DNA of 64,000 nt. It comes from Pseudomonas sp. W4I3 (GTDB lineage Bacteria; Pseudomonadota; Gammaproteobacteria; Pseudomonadales; Pseudomonadaceae). The notes beneath the pieces were generated by a model. It saw only the letters and a program-made list of their open reading frames with translations, was not told the DNA's origin and searched no databases. The translations under genes were made by a program, and so were the position numbers. The stretch lies in the NCBI RefSeq assembly GCF_030816195.1, contig NZ_JAUSXS010000001.1, positions 4,673,501-4,737,500 on the forward strand. Direction: 5' to 3'. Numbering within the stretch: position 1 is the first letter of the stretch; each line of letters starts with the position of its first letter. Of this stretch, positions 8,838 to 17,463 are shown one piece after another.

Positions 8838-9359
8838 TTACTGATAAGCCAAGGTGAAATTGGTGACCGCGCTGAAGTCGCCAGGAACGATGGTGCCGGT
8901 GGCGGCGCCTTGTACATAGGCACCGAACTCCAGGGTGTTATCGCCGACGGCAATGATTTGCGGTGCGGTAGGGACACCCAACTGAACCTGGTCGCCGCCG
9001 TGGGTCATCATGATGCCCACGCCGCCGGCACCGCCGACCGTACCGATCGCGCCCGGTACAACGGTGGATGGCGCGCCGGTGAAGGTCGTGGTGACCGTAT
9101 TGTCAGTGAGGCCCGTCAGATCGCAACCTTCCAGCTCGATCAGCACGCGCCGGGCTTCGGATTTGCCCCCCGATTGCAGCTGATGCTTGGCTATCGCCCC
9201 CAGGCGAACGGTTTGATCAACGGAGTCAGGCTTGATGGAGCAAGCCCCCGAATGGACCGACCCCAAAAACGTCACCGTTCCGTCCGCCGCGTGCGCCATC
9301 GACATCGAACCCGCCAGCAGACCGACAGACAACAGCACAGTTTTCATTTTGGTTTTCAT
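8838..9359 (-). CDS. Major fimbrial pilin (FimA-like), first gene of the operon
   Basis: 173 residues with signal peptide MKTKMKTVLLSVGLLAGSMS...AHA, cleavage after about residue 24. The mature chain has GACSIKPDSVDQTVRLG and LEGCDLTG as the disulfide-forming pair, glycine-rich loops in the middle and a C-terminal strand FTLAYQ with the penultimate Tyr typical of pilins. Being first in the operon and behind a long AT-rich leader fits the main structural subunit. An alternative start at residue 5 (MKTVLL) is possible. Two CACTT/AAGTG palindromes lie upstream. Confidence 0.88.
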   Translation of the reverse strand: MKTKMKTVLLSVGLLAGSMSMAHAADGTVTFLGSVHSGACSIKPDSVDQTVRLGAIAKHQLQSGGKSEARRVLIELEGCDLTGLTDNTVTTTFTGAPSTVVPGAIGTVGGAGGVGIMMTHGGDQVQLGVPTAPQIIAVGDNTLEFGAYVQGAATGTIVPGDFSAVTNFTLAYQ

Positions 9360-9370
9360 CTACAGATTCC

Positions 9371-9383
9371 CACTTAACAAGTG
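9371..9383. promoter_or_regulatory. Palindrome CACTTaacAAGTG next to the pilin start
   Basis: A five-base perfect inverted repeat with three-base centre, 12 bases before the major pilin ATG, inside a wider CTTAA...TTAAG symmetry. Its position would overlap the ribosome site or early leader. A related palindrome lies at 9516-9536. Protein unknown. Confidence 0.35.
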
Positions 9384-9515
9384 TCATTAAGAAGCCTTGC
9401 TACCAATAGGCACAGGGCTGATTAAAAGAGCGGTATGACCAATGCTTCGAGGGGTTGCTCCTGCCGTGCTTTCCAACTTTTTGTATTGCATTTCAGGACC
9501 ACGCTCAACGCCGGG

Positions 9516-9536
9516 CAAGTGTCCGCTTCACACTTG
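9516..9536. promoter_or_regulatory. Palindrome CAAGTGT-N7-ACACTTG
   Basis: Seven-base perfect inverted repeat around a seven-base centre (CCGCTTC), about 160 bases upstream of the pilin ATG. It repeats the AAGTG/CACTT half-site of 9371-9383, so one dimeric regulator could bind both. This is inference from symmetry alone. Confidence 0.4.
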
Positions 9537-9794
9537 AAGAAGTAAGCCAGCTGTTTCTTCTAACGATGTAGCCTTTGCATATCAAGGCTTGCAGGAAAAT
9601 TATGGCCATTTGCCAAAACTAATAAATTGGCTGAAGGAATTGGACTACATGCACGTTAATGCTAATAATTCAGAGCCAGATATAACCGTAAGAATATGAC
9701 TACACACCCGTTTAAAACAATAAACCTTACTGGGGTTTTGCAACTAAGAAATTCAACCGACAGGGCAAGTTGCATTCACGAATGGCCGATACAA

Positions 9795-9819
9795 ACAGGG
9801 GGAGCTAAGCTCCCCCTGT
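9795..9819 (-). terminator. Hairpin terminator of the thiolase gene
   Basis: ACAGGGGGAGCT and AGCTCCCCCTGT form a perfect 12-base inverted repeat around one base, 27 bases after the thiolase stop. On the minus strand the stem is followed by TTGTATC, a weak T-run, so the hairpin fits termination of the thiolase transcript before the fimbrial leader. Confidence 0.7.
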
Positions 9820-9845
9820 GACACGCGCTGCAACCGTCAATCCCT

Positions 9846-11030
9846 CTAGCGCACCGCTTCAAACAACCCGGTTGCGCCCATCCCGCCACCCACGCACATG
9901 GTGACGATGCCGTAGCGTAAACCCCGCCGTTGCAGCTCACGCACCAGGTGCCCCACCTGCCGCGACCCGGTCATGCCGAACGGATGGCCGATGGCGATCG
10001 AACCGCCGTTGACGTTGTACCGGGCATTGTCGATGCCCAGGCGATTACGCGCATACAGGCACTGCGAGGCAAACGCTTCGTTGAGCTCCCACAGGTCGAT
10101 GTCCGCCACCTGCAAGCCTTTGGCCTTGAGCAACTTGGGCACCGAGAACACCGGGCCAATGCCCATTTCGTCCGGCTCGCAGCCGGCCACGGTAAAACCA
10201 CGGAAGAACGCCTTGGGCTTGAGCCCCAGCGCCAGGGCTTTTTCCAGGCTCATCACCAGGGTCATCGACGCGCCGTCGGACAGCTGCGACGAGTTACCCG
10301 CGGTCACCGAACCGTCTTCGGCAAACACCGGCTTCAAGCCACTGAGGCTGGCCAAGGTGGTGTCGGGGCGATTGCAGTCGTCGCGGTCGACCACGCCGTC
10401 GAGCACTTGCACCTGGCCGGTGGCTTTATCTTCGACGCGGTACTTGACCGCCATCGGCACGATTTCATCATCAAACAAGCCATCGGCCTGGGCCTGGGCC
10501 GTGCGCTGCTGGCTTTGCAGCGCGTACAGGTCCTGGTCTTCGCGGCTGACGTTGTAGCGCCGCGCAACGATTTCGGCGGTCTGGCCCATGGGGAAGTAGA
10601 TGCCCGGTACCTGCTCTTTAAGCAGCGGATTGATCAGGTGATCGGTGTTGACGCTTTTCATGGTCAGGCTGATGGACTCAACGCCGCCGGCGACGATGAT
10701 GTCGCTGCACCCCGAGGCAATCTGGTTGGCGGCAATGGCAATCGCCTGCAAGCCCGACGAACAGAAACGGTTGAGCGTCATGCCCGCCGTACCGGTGCCC
10801 AGTTGGGACAGCACCGCCACATTGCGCCCGATGTTGTAGCCCTGGGCGCCTTCGTTGGAGCCAGCGCCGACGATGCAATCCTCCACCGTTGTCGGGTCGA
10901 TACCATTGCGGCTCAACAGCGCGTTGACGCAATGGGCCGCCATGTCATCAGGGCGGGTCTGGTTGAACTTGCCCCGAAAGGATTTGGCCAGGCCGGTTCG
11001 CACGCTGTCGACGATCACTACTTCACGCAT
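9846..11030 (-). CDS. Acetyl-CoA C-acyltransferase (thiolase)
   Basis: 394 residues, normal for the thiolase family. It cleaves 3-oxoacyl-CoA with CoA or condenses two acyl-CoAs in the cytoplasm. The active-site Cys is C90 in NRFCSSGLQ; NEAFA, GHPFGMTGSRQ and CVGGGMG supply the other catalytic motifs in the C-terminal half. The start MREVVIVDSVRTGL is the usual N-terminus. It stands alone on the minus strand, with a strong hairpin behind it and a long repeat-filled gap before it, so it is not in an operon with a hydratase/dehydrogenase subunit. Gene order thiolase then PPK2 enzyme agrees with what I recall from P. aeruginosa. Chain-length preference is unknown. Confidence 0.93.
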   Translation of the reverse strand: MREVVIVDSVRTGLAKSFRGKFNQTRPDDMAAHCVNALLSRNGIDPTTVEDCIVGAGSNEGAQGYNIGRNVAVLSQLGTGTAGMTLNRFCSSGLQAIAIAANQIASGCSDIIVAGGVESISLTMKSVNTDHLINPLLKEQVPGIYFPMGQTAEIVARRYNVSREDQDLYALQSQQRTAQAQADGLFDDEIVPMAVKYRVEDKATGQVQVLDGVVDRDDCNRPDTTLASLSGLKPVFAEDGSVTAGNSSQLSDGASMTLVMSLEKALALGLKPKAFFRGFTVAGCEPDEMGIGPVFSVPKLLKAKGLQVADIDLWELNEAFASQCLYARNRLGIDNARYNVNGGSIAIGHPFGMTGSRQVGHLVRELQRRGLRYGIVTMCVGGGMGATGLFEAVR

Positions 11031-11160
11031 GGGGCTACCTCGATCTTGTGGTTGTGGACCGAGGATAGAGCGGGCCCTGGGCGACCGCGATGATCATTCA
11101 CTGCATGGATGCAAAAGCATGAGGCCGGTATGCGGTCTATCGGATGCATGGGAATCCAAT

Positions 11161-11250
11161 GTGGGAGGGGGGCTTGCCCCCGATGGCGGTGTATCAGTCA
11201 GCACATTCGCAGCTGACCCACCGCTATCGGGGGCAAGCCCCCTTCCACCT
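11161..11250. repeat. REPIN (GTGGGAGGGGGCTTGCCCCCGAT family)
   Basis: Left arm GTGGGAGGGGGGCTTGCCCCC at 11161 and right arm GGGGGCAAGCCCCCTTCCAC ending near 11248 are inverted copies around a 50-base middle with its own short symmetry (CAGCTGACCCACCG). The middle is nearly identical to that at 11749-11825. Such pairs are mobile through a RAYT transposase elsewhere in the genome; none is visible here. Confidence 0.85.
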
Positions 11251-11344
11251 TTGATTTGCGGGGGCAGGTATCACGCGCCAGGCAATGCCAGCTGCAGGTT
11301 GGCGAAGTACGGCCACTGGCCTGACTGAGTGAATGAGCCAACCT

Positions 11345-11372
11345 GTGGGAGGGGGCTTGCTCCCGATGGCGG
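11345..11372. repeat. Single REP arm
   Basis: GTGGGAGGGGGCTTGCTCCC followed by GATGGCGG, one arm of the same REP family without its inverted partner. It sits just before the nested inverted-repeat element. Confidence 0.75.
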
Positions 11373-11399
11373 CCTGACAGCCGACCAGGATGTTGGATC

Positions 11400-11730
11400 A
11401 GAGCGCGTACATATCCGTTGCTGCGGTAACGGCGGCTTAGGGTTCCGCCCTTACGGCGGGTCACTTTTGGAAAAGAGCCCCAAAAGTAACCAAAAGGGCT
11501 CCTGCCCCACCACTCGGCACCTCGCTCACGCTCGGTGTGCCCGTAATCCGACAGTGATTTGGAGGGCCGCCGCCACGCGCCATCCATGGCGCGGGGCGGC
11601 TAAACCGGCATCCCTGCCGGTTTACCCCCCAAATCACTGTCGAATTGCGGCCAGCGTGGTTTAACGGGGCGCCTAAGATCAAGATCAAGAGCGGCTCGCT
11701 TCGCATCGTGGTTACCGTAGGCTGCTACAA
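11400..11730. repeat. Nested inverted-repeat intergenic element
   Basis: About 330 bases with several symmetries and no convincing gene. CGACAGTGATTTGG (11549-11562) pairs with CCAAATCACTGTCG (11629-11642). Inside it TAAACCGGCA pairs with TGCCGGTTTA (11601-11624). The outer ends both carry GC-GC-CGGTAAC in opposite orientation (near 11422-11440 and 11709-11725). CTTTTGGnnAAGAGCCCCAAAAG (11465-11485) is a further short symmetry. I recall similar stretches being dispersed in fluorescens-group genomes but cannot name the family. It sits between two near-identical REPINs. Confidence 0.65.
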
Positions 11731-11748
11731 AGTTGTGTAGCTACCTAT

Positions 11749-11825
11749 GCCCCGATGGCGGTGTATCAGTCAGCAAATTCGCAGCTGACCCACAGCTATC
11801 GGGGGCAAGCCCCCTCCCACATTGG
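11749..11825. repeat. REPIN with truncated left arm
   Basis: The right arm CTATCGGGGGCAAGCCCCCTCCCAC is intact, but the left arm keeps only GCCCCGATGGCGG and is joined to TAGCTACCTAT from the preceding element. Its middle GTGTATCAGTCAGCA...CAGCTGACCCAC matches the REPIN at 11161-11250 nearly base for base. The gap 11031-11864 as a whole holds only these repeats and whatever promoter serves the thiolase gene. Confidence 0.8.
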
Positions 11826-11864
11826 ACGGTGGTTGACCAGCAATTCGCGATCAACCTTCAAAGG

Positions 11865-13379
11865 TCATTTCTTTTTCTTCTTGTCGTGCTTGTCGCTCTT
11901 GGCAAACGCGTCCTCCAGCGCCCGGTTGAGGGTACGCAGTACCTTGACCCGCGCCCAGCGCTTGTCATTGGCTTCGATGAGGGTCCACGGCGCAATTTCG
12001 GTGCTGGTACGGTCGACCATGTCGCCGACGGCGGCACGGTAGTCGTCCCACTTGTCGCGGTTGCGCCAGTCGTCTTCGGTAATCTTGAAGCGCTTGAAAG
12101 GGATTTCTTCGCGCGCCTGGAAACGCTCCAACTGAGTGTCCTTGTCGATAGCCAGCCAGAACTTGACCACGATCACCCCGGCATCGCGCAGTTGCTCTTC
12201 GAAGTCATTGATCTCGCCATAGGCGCGCATCCAGTCGGCCGGGGTGCAAAAGCCTTCGATGCGCTCCACCAGCACACGGCCGTACCAGGAGCGGTCGAAC
12301 ACGGTGAACATGCCGCGGGCCGGGATCTTTTGCCAGAACCGCCACAGGTACGGCTGGGCGCGCTCGTCTTCGCTGGGCGCGGCAATCGGCACGATGTGGT
12401 ACTGGCGCGGGTCCAGCGCGGCCGCCACGCGTCGAATCGCCCCGCCCTTGCCGGCCGCGTCGTTGCCTTCGAAGACACTCACCAACGCGTGCTTGCGCAT
12501 GCGTTTGTCGCGCATCAGGCCGGAGAAGCGCGCTTGTTCGGTAATCAGTTGTTCTTCGTAATCGTCCTTGTCCAGGCGCAGGGACAGGTCGAGACTGTCG
12601 AGCAGGCTTTTCTCGTCCACCGACGCAATCAAGGGCGCCGGGTTCATGCCGCTGGCCTTGCCCTTGGGCAGCTTCAAGGCATTCTGCAAGCCCTCGAGCA
12701 AAATCTTGCCCACGGTGAGCCCACGGTAATGGGGGTCGACACCTTCGATCACATGCCACGGCGCGTAGTCGCGGCTGGTGCGGCGCAGCACGCGTTCGCC
12801 GAAATGCACAAACTTGTCGTAGGTCGCCGACTGCTGCCAATCCAGCGGGCTGATGCGCCAACTGTGCAGCGGGTCATCGGCCAGCGCCTTGAGCCGCGCT
12901 TTCATCTGCTTCTTGGACAGGTGGAACCAGAACTTGAAGATCAGCGCCCCTTCATCGCACAGCATCTTTTCCAGGCGCTCGGCCCCGGCAATGGCCTGGT
13001 CCAGACGCGCGTCCTTGATGCGCCCGTGGACCCGGCTCTGCAGCATCTGGCTGTACCAGTTGCCGAAGAAAATCCCCATGCGCCCCTTGGCCGGCAGATG
13101 CCGCCAGTAGCGCCAGGCCGGTGGGCGCGCCAGTTCCTCGTCGGTCTGCTGGTCGAAGGTACGCACTTCGATCAGGCGCGGGTCCATCCACTCGTTGAGC
13201 AGCTTGACCGTCTCGCCCTTGCCCGCGCCCTCGATGCCGTTGATCAGGATGATCACCGGGAAGCGCTTCTGCTGTTGCAGCTCGTACTGCACTTCCAGCA
13301 AGGCTTCGCGCAGGGCGGGCACTTCGGCCTCAAAGGTGTCTTTGTCAATGGCGTGACCGATTTCGGCGGATTCGAACAT
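11865..13379 (-). CDS. pap: Polyphosphate:AMP phosphotransferase (double-domain PPK2)
   Basis: 504 residues from ATG 13379, supported by GGAG six bases upstream and by family length near 500; the longer open frame upstream is not needed. Two PPK2 domains in tandem each show a Walker A: GIEGAGKGET near residue 47 and EGNDAAGKGGA in the second half, with the second followed by FDRSWYGRVLVER. The two-domain class transfers phosphate from polyphosphate to AMP, giving ADP in the cytoplasm. The last residues are a Lys-rich tail. It is divergent to mnmC, whose promoter would lie in the 154 bases between the two starts. The NAGGN operon nearby matches the P. aeruginosa order as I recall it. Confidence 0.92.
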   Translation of the reverse strand: MFESAEIGHAIDKDTFEAEVPALREALLEVQYELQQQKRFPVIILINGIEGAGKGETVKLLNEWMDPRLIEVRTFDQQTDEELARPPAWRYWRHLPAKGRMGIFFGNWYSQMLQSRVHGRIKDARLDQAIAGAERLEKMLCDEGALIFKFWFHLSKKQMKARLKALADDPLHSWRISPLDWQQSATYDKFVHFGERVLRRTSRDYAPWHVIEGVDPHYRGLTVGKILLEGLQNALKLPKGKASGMNPAPLIASVDEKSLLDSLDLSLRLDKDDYEEQLITEQARFSGLMRDKRMRKHALVSVFEGNDAAGKGGAIRRVAAALDPRQYHIVPIAAPSEDERAQPYLWRFWQKIPARGMFTVFDRSWYGRVLVERIEGFCTPADWMRAYGEINDFEEQLRDAGVIVVKFWLAIDKDTQLERFQAREEIPFKRFKITEDDWRNRDKWDDYRAAVGDMVDRTSTEIAPWTLIEANDKRWARVKVLRTLNRALEDAFAKSDKHDKKKKK

Positions 13380-13533
13380 GGGCTGCTCCGTTTCAAGATG
13401 CTCAAGACTAGCGGATTGGGCAGCAACGCGCGGAGGGAAATTCCACCGATGCTTGCCATGGGTCAATTCCAGGCCTGTCGATCGGCTAGAATGGCCGCCT
13501 AGTGTTTGCCCGCTGTCTATTTATGAGCCGCCC

Positions 13534-15525
13534 ATGACCCCCATCGCCCACGCCCAGCTCGACTGGGACGACCACGGTCGCCCGCATTCGCGGATGTTCG
13601 ACGACGTGTATTTCTCCGACCAGTCGGGCCTTGAAGAAACCCGCTATGTGTTCCTGCAACAGAACCGTTTGCAGGAGCGCTTCGCCGCCTTGCCAGCGGG
13701 TGGGCGGCTGGTCATCGGCGAAACCGGCTTCGGCACCGGCTTGAATTTTTTATGCGCCTGGCAGCTGTTCGATCAACACGCGGTGGCCGGGGCACGCCTG
13801 CATTTTGTCAGCGTGGAGAAATACCCGCTGAGCCACGACGACCTGCAACGCGCCCTCGCCCTCTGGCCCGAACTCCAAACCTACGCCGAAGCGCTGCTGG
13901 CCCAGTACGTCGCCATTCACCAAGGCTTCCAGCAGCTCGTGCTGGACCATGGCCGCGTGACCCTGACGCTGTTGATCGGCGATGCCCTGGAGCAATTGCC
14001 GCAACTGGATGCACAGGTTGACGCCTGGTTTCTCGACGGCTTCGCCCCGGCGAAAAACCCGGACATGTGGACCTCCGAGCTGTTCGCCGAACTGGCGCGC
14101 CTGGCGGCACCGGGCTCGACCATCAGCACCTTCACCAGCACCGGTTGGGTACGGCGCTTGATCAATGCCGCCGGCTTCAAGATGAAACGCACGCCGGGCA
14201 TCGGCCACAAATGGGAGATCCTGCGCGGCGAGTTTCTCGGCTGGCCCGAACACACGCCACCGCCCGCCGTGACCGCGCCGTGGTTTGCGCGGCCAGCCCC
14301 TGCGACCGGTGAACGCCGAGCCCTGGTGATCGGCGGTGGGCTGGCCGGTTGCTGCACCGCAGCCAGCCTCGCGGCGCGAGGCTGGCAGGTGTGCCTGCTG
14401 GAACGCCACGACGCCCTGGCCCAGGAAGCCTCCGGCAACCCCCAGGGCGTGCTGTACCTGAAGCTCTCGGCCCATGGCACGGCGCTGTCGCAATTGATTG
14501 TCAGCGGGTTTGGCTACACGCGCCGGCTGCTTGAACATTTGCAGCGTGGGGTGGATTGGGACGCCTGCGGCGTGCTGCAACTGGCGTTCAATGCCAAGGA
14601 GACCGAACGCCAGGCGCAACTGGCCGAGGCGTTCACGCCGGACCTGCTGCACCGCGTGGATGCCGCCCAGGCGCAGGCCCACGCCCAGATACCACTGGAC
14701 ACGGGCGGGCTGTTTTTCCCCGAAGGCGGTTGGGTCCATCCGCCTGCGTTGTGCCAGTGGCAGGCCCGCCATCCCGGCGTGCAAGTGCGCCTGCATGAGG
14801 AGGCGCTGACGTTGCAACGCATTGACGGCCAATGGCAGGCCTACAACGGCGAGACGCTGGTGGCCAGCGCGCCGGTGGTGGTTCTCGCCGGCGCCGCCGA
14901 GATCAAGCGCTTTGCCTTCAGCGCCGCGCTGCCGCTCAAGCGTATTCGCGGGCAAATCACCTGCCTGGCGCAAACCGCTGCCAGCCAAGCGTTGAGCACG
15001 GTGGTCTGCGGCCAAGGCTACGTCGCGCCGGCACGGCTGGGCGAACACACCCTGGGCGCCAGTTTCGATTTCAAAAGCGACGATCTCACGCCCACCCTCG
15101 CCGAACATGCCGATAACCTGGCCATGCTGCGGGAAATTTCCCCGGCCTTGCTGAACGCCTTGCATCCGGAAGGCGAGTCGCTCGACACCCTGCAGGGCCG
15201 CGCTGCATTTCGCTGCACCAGCCCCGACTACCTGCCCATCGTCGGCCCGCTGGCCGATGCCACCGCGTTTGCCCAGGCGTACGCCGTATTGGCCAGGGAT
15301 GCACGCCAGGTACCCGCTACGCCGTGCCCGTGGCTCGACGGTGTGTACATCAACAGCGGCCACGGTTCTCGCGGGTTGATCACCGCGCCGTTATCGGCGC
15401 AACTGCTGGCGGCATGGCTGGATAACGAGCCCTTGCCCGTGCCCCTGAGCGTCGCCCAGGCCTGTCATCCGAACCGCTTCGCCTTGCGCGAATTGATACG
15501 CGGCAAACCGCGCACGGCATCCTGA
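13534..15525 (+). CDS. mnmC: Bifunctional tRNA mnm5s2U34 methyltransferase / FAD oxidoreductase MnmC
   Basis: 663 residues from ATG 13534 (MTPIAHAQLDWDDHGRP); the upstream open frame lacks homology. The N-terminal MnmD part (to about residue 245) has the SAM-binding GETGFGTGLNFL and the WFLDGFAPAKNPDMW motif. The C-terminal MnmC1 part has the dinucleotide loop VIGGGLAGC near residue 270, the FAD-dependent oxidoreductase motifs EASGNPQGVLYLK and GHGSRGL near the end. The enzyme converts cmnm5(s2)U34 to nm5 and then mnm5(s2)U34 in tRNA anticodons. Length and domain order match the fused enterobacterial and pseudomonad form. Confidence 0.95.
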   Translation: MTPIAHAQLDWDDHGRPHSRMFDDVYFSDQSGLEETRYVFLQQNRLQERFAALPAGGRLVIGETGFGTGLNFLCAWQLFDQHAVAGARLHFVSVEKYPLSHDDLQRALALWPELQTYAEALLAQYVAIHQGFQQLVLDHGRVTLTLLIGDALEQLPQLDAQVDAWFLDGFAPAKNPDMWTSELFAELARLAAPGSTISTFTSTGWVRRLINAAGFKMKRTPGIGHKWEILRGEFLGWPEHTPPPAVTAPWFARPAPATGERRALVIGGGLAGCCTAASLAARGWQVCLLERHDALAQEASGNPQGVLYLKLSAHGTALSQLIVSGFGYTRRLLEHLQRGVDWDACGVLQLAFNAKETERQAQLAEAFTPDLLHRVDAAQAQAHAQIPLDTGGLFFPEGGWVHPPALCQWQARHPGVQVRLHEEALTLQRIDGQWQAYNGETLVASAPVVVLAGAAEIKRFAFSAALPLKRIRGQITCLAQTAASQALSTVVCGQGYVAPARLGEHTLGASFDFKSDDLTPTLAEHADNLAMLREISPALLNALHPEGESLDTLQGRAAFRCTSPDYLPIVGPLADATAFAQAYAVLARDARQVPATPCPWLDGVYINSGHGSRGLITAPLSAQLLAAWLDNEPLPVPLSVAQACHPNRFALRELIRGKPRTAS

Positions 15526-15687
15526 GCGCCAAGCGACGAATGCGGCGTGCGCCATTAATAAAAGTCCACTTATAACTTATCGTTCTAAAACTCCGGCGTT
15601 GTGCCTGGGGTCAGTTTCTGAGTAAGCGCCCTTTTGGTGCGTATTGAGTATTGACCCCTCCCCAACGGAAAAACCGGTAAGGAACTT

Positions 15688-17460
15688 ATGTGTGGATTAG
15701 CTGGCGAGTTACGCTTTGATCATCAACCTGCCGACCTGGCAGCTGTGGAACGCATCACGCATCACCTCGCCCCTCGTGGCCCCGACGCCTGGGGCTTCCA
15801 TGCCCAAGGGCCGATTGCCCTGGGCCATCGCCGCCTGAAAATCATGGACCTGTCGGATGGCTCTGCCCAACCGATGGTTGACGCCCAACTGGGCCTGTCC
15901 CTGGCGTTCAACGGCGCGATCTATAACTTCCCGGAACTGCGCCAAGAGCTCGAAGCCTTGGGCTATGCCTTCTATTCCGGCGGCGACACCGAAGTGCTGC
16001 TCAAGGGCTATCACGCCTGGGGCGAAGCGCTGCTGCCCAAGCTCAACGGCATGTTTGCCTTTGCCATCTGGGAACGCGATGCCCAGCGTCTGTTCATCGC
16101 CCGCGACCGTCTCGGCGTCAAGCCGTTGTACCTGTCGCGTACCGGCCAGCGCCTGCGCTTTGCTTCGGCGTTGCCCGCGTTGCTCAAGGGCGGCGATATC
16201 AACCCGATTCTCGACCCGGTCGCGCTCAACCACTACCTCAATTTCCATGCGGTGGTGCCGGCTCCGCGCACGCTGCTGGCGGGCATCGAAAAGCTGCCGC
16301 CAGCCACCTGGATGCGCATCGAGGCCGACGGCAAGACCGAACAGAACACCTGGTGGACCCTGCGCTATGGTCCCCATGAGGACGAGAAAAACCTGACCCT
16401 GGAAGACTGGACCGACCGCGTGCTCGACAGCACCCGCGAAGCCGTGGCCATCCGTCAACGTGCGGCCGTGGACGTCGGCGTGCTGCTCTCCGGCGGCGTC
16501 GACTCGAGCATGCTGGTGGGCCTGTTGCGCGAAGTGGGCGTCGAAGGCCTGTCGACCTTCTCCATCGGCTTTGAAGACGCTGGCGGCGAGCGCGGCGATG
16601 AATTTCAGTATTCGGACCTGATCGCCAAGCACTACGGCACCCATCACCACCAGTTGCGCATCGCCGAGAGCGAAATCATCGAGCAACTGCCGGCGGCCTT
16701 TCGCGCCATGAGCGAGCCGATGGTCAGCCATGACTGCATCGCCTTCTACCTGCTGTCGCGGGAAGTGGCCAAGCATTGCAAAGTGGTGCAAAGCGGCCAG
16801 GGCGCCGACGAATTGTTCGCCGGTTACCACTGGTACCCGCAGGTGGATGGCGCCAGCGACCCGTATGCGGCGTACCGCGAAGCGTTCTTCGACCGCAGCT
16901 ACGACGACTACGCCGCCACCGTTGCGCCGAAATGGCTGACCGCCAACGACGCCGCCGGTGACTTCGTGCGTGAGCATTTTGCAATGCCCGGTGCGGACGC
17001 CGCGGTGGACAAGGCCCTGCGCCTGGACAGCACGGTGATGCTGGTGGACGACCCAGTCAAACGCGTCGACAACATGACCATGGCCTGGGGCCTGGAAGCG
17101 CGTACGCCGTTTCTCGACTACCGCCTGGTGGAGCTGTCGGCCCGCGTGCCGGGCAAGTTCAAGCTGCCCGACGGCGGCAAACAGGTGCTCAAGGAGGCCG
17201 CGCGCCGCGTGATCCCCAGCGAAGTCATCGACCGCAAGAAAGGCTACTTCCCGGTGCCCGGTCTCAAGCATTTGCAGGGCAACACCTTGAACTGGGTGCG
17301 CGAACTGCTGCTGGACCCCAGCCAGGACCGTGGCTTGTTCAACCCCGCCATGCTCGATCGCTTGCTGACGGACCCACAAGGCCAACTGACCCCATTGCGC
17401 GGCTCCAAGCTGTGGCAACTGGCAGCGCTGAACCTGTGGCTCAGCGAACAAGGAATCTGA
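15688..17460 (+). CDS. N-acetylglutaminylglutamine amidotransferase (AsnB-like)
   Basis: 590 residues. Class II glutamine amidotransferase domain with the nucleophile Cys2 (MCGLAGEL), RGPDAWG and NGAIYNF, then an asparagine-synthetase-type domain with the ATP loop LLSGGVDSSML near residue 275 and LEARTPFLD. It is expected to amidate N-acetyl-Gln-Gln to the osmolyte NAGGN. The assignment to NAGGN rather than asparagine comes from the two genes that follow: the GNAT/ATP-grasp synthetase three bases later and the M42-type peptidase. AAGGAA sits four bases before ATG. The 162 bases upstream hold the operon promoter, but I could not pick a convincing sigma-factor match there. Confidence 0.92.
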   Translation: MCGLAGELRFDHQPADLAAVERITHHLAPRGPDAWGFHAQGPIALGHRRLKIMDLSDGSAQPMVDAQLGLSLAFNGAIYNFPELRQELEALGYAFYSGGDTEVLLKGYHAWGEALLPKLNGMFAFAIWERDAQRLFIARDRLGVKPLYLSRTGQRLRFASALPALLKGGDINPILDPVALNHYLNFHAVVPAPRTLLAGIEKLPPATWMRIEADGKTEQNTWWTLRYGPHEDEKNLTLEDWTDRVLDSTREAVAIRQRAAVDVGVLLSGGVDSSMLVGLLREVGVEGLSTFSIGFEDAGGERGDEFQYSDLIAKHYGTHHHQLRIAESEIIEQLPAAFRAMSEPMVSHDCIAFYLLSREVAKHCKVVQSGQGADELFAGYHWYPQVDGASDPYAAYREAFFDRSYDDYAATVAPKWLTANDAAGDFVREHFAMPGADAAVDKALRLDSTVMLVDDPVKRVDNMTMAWGLEARTPFLDYRLVELSARVPGKFKLPDGGKQVLKEAARRVIPSEVIDRKKGYFPVPGLKHLQGNTLNWVRELLLDPSQDRGLFNPAMLDRLLTDPQGQLTPLRGSKLWQLAALNLWLSEQGI

Positions 17461-17463
17461 TCC

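Larger units (their letters stand above)
9360..9794. other. AT-rich leader of the fimbrial operon
   Basis: About 435 bases without a gene, clearly more AT-rich than the surrounding coding sequence. It must hold the promoter of the fimbrial operon reading to the left. I see two CACTT/AAGTG palindromes (listed apart) but no clear invertible element: no pair of long inverted repeats of the fim-switch type. No sigma-54 site with correct spacing was found on the minus strand. Confidence 0.6.

Noticed and set aside
9485..9500. Sigma-54-like site on the minus strand of the fimbrial leader
   Set aside because: GC and CC are 9 bases apart instead of 10 and the -24 hexamer is poor.
9360..9794. Invertible promoter (fim-type switch)
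   Set aside because: No pair of matching inverted repeats at a suitable distance and no recombinase gene nearby; only short palindromes are present.
11329..11706. Small open frames across the nested inverted-repeat element
   Set aside because: They overlap on both strands, follow the repeat symmetry and resemble no protein; typical false genes in repeat DNA.
11733..13502. Long plus-strand open frame opposite the PPK2 gene
   Set aside because: Composition and content are those of an antisense shadow in high-GC DNA; the minus strand encodes complete PPK2 domains.
13750..15363. Long minus-strand open frame opposite mnmC
   Set aside because: No recognisable domain, while the plus strand has all MnmC motifs.
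15574..15621. AlgU-type (GAACTT...TCTGA) promoter before the NAGGN operon
   Set aside because: TAACTT and TCTGA are both present but not at 16-17 base spacing, so no call is made despite the expected osmotic control.
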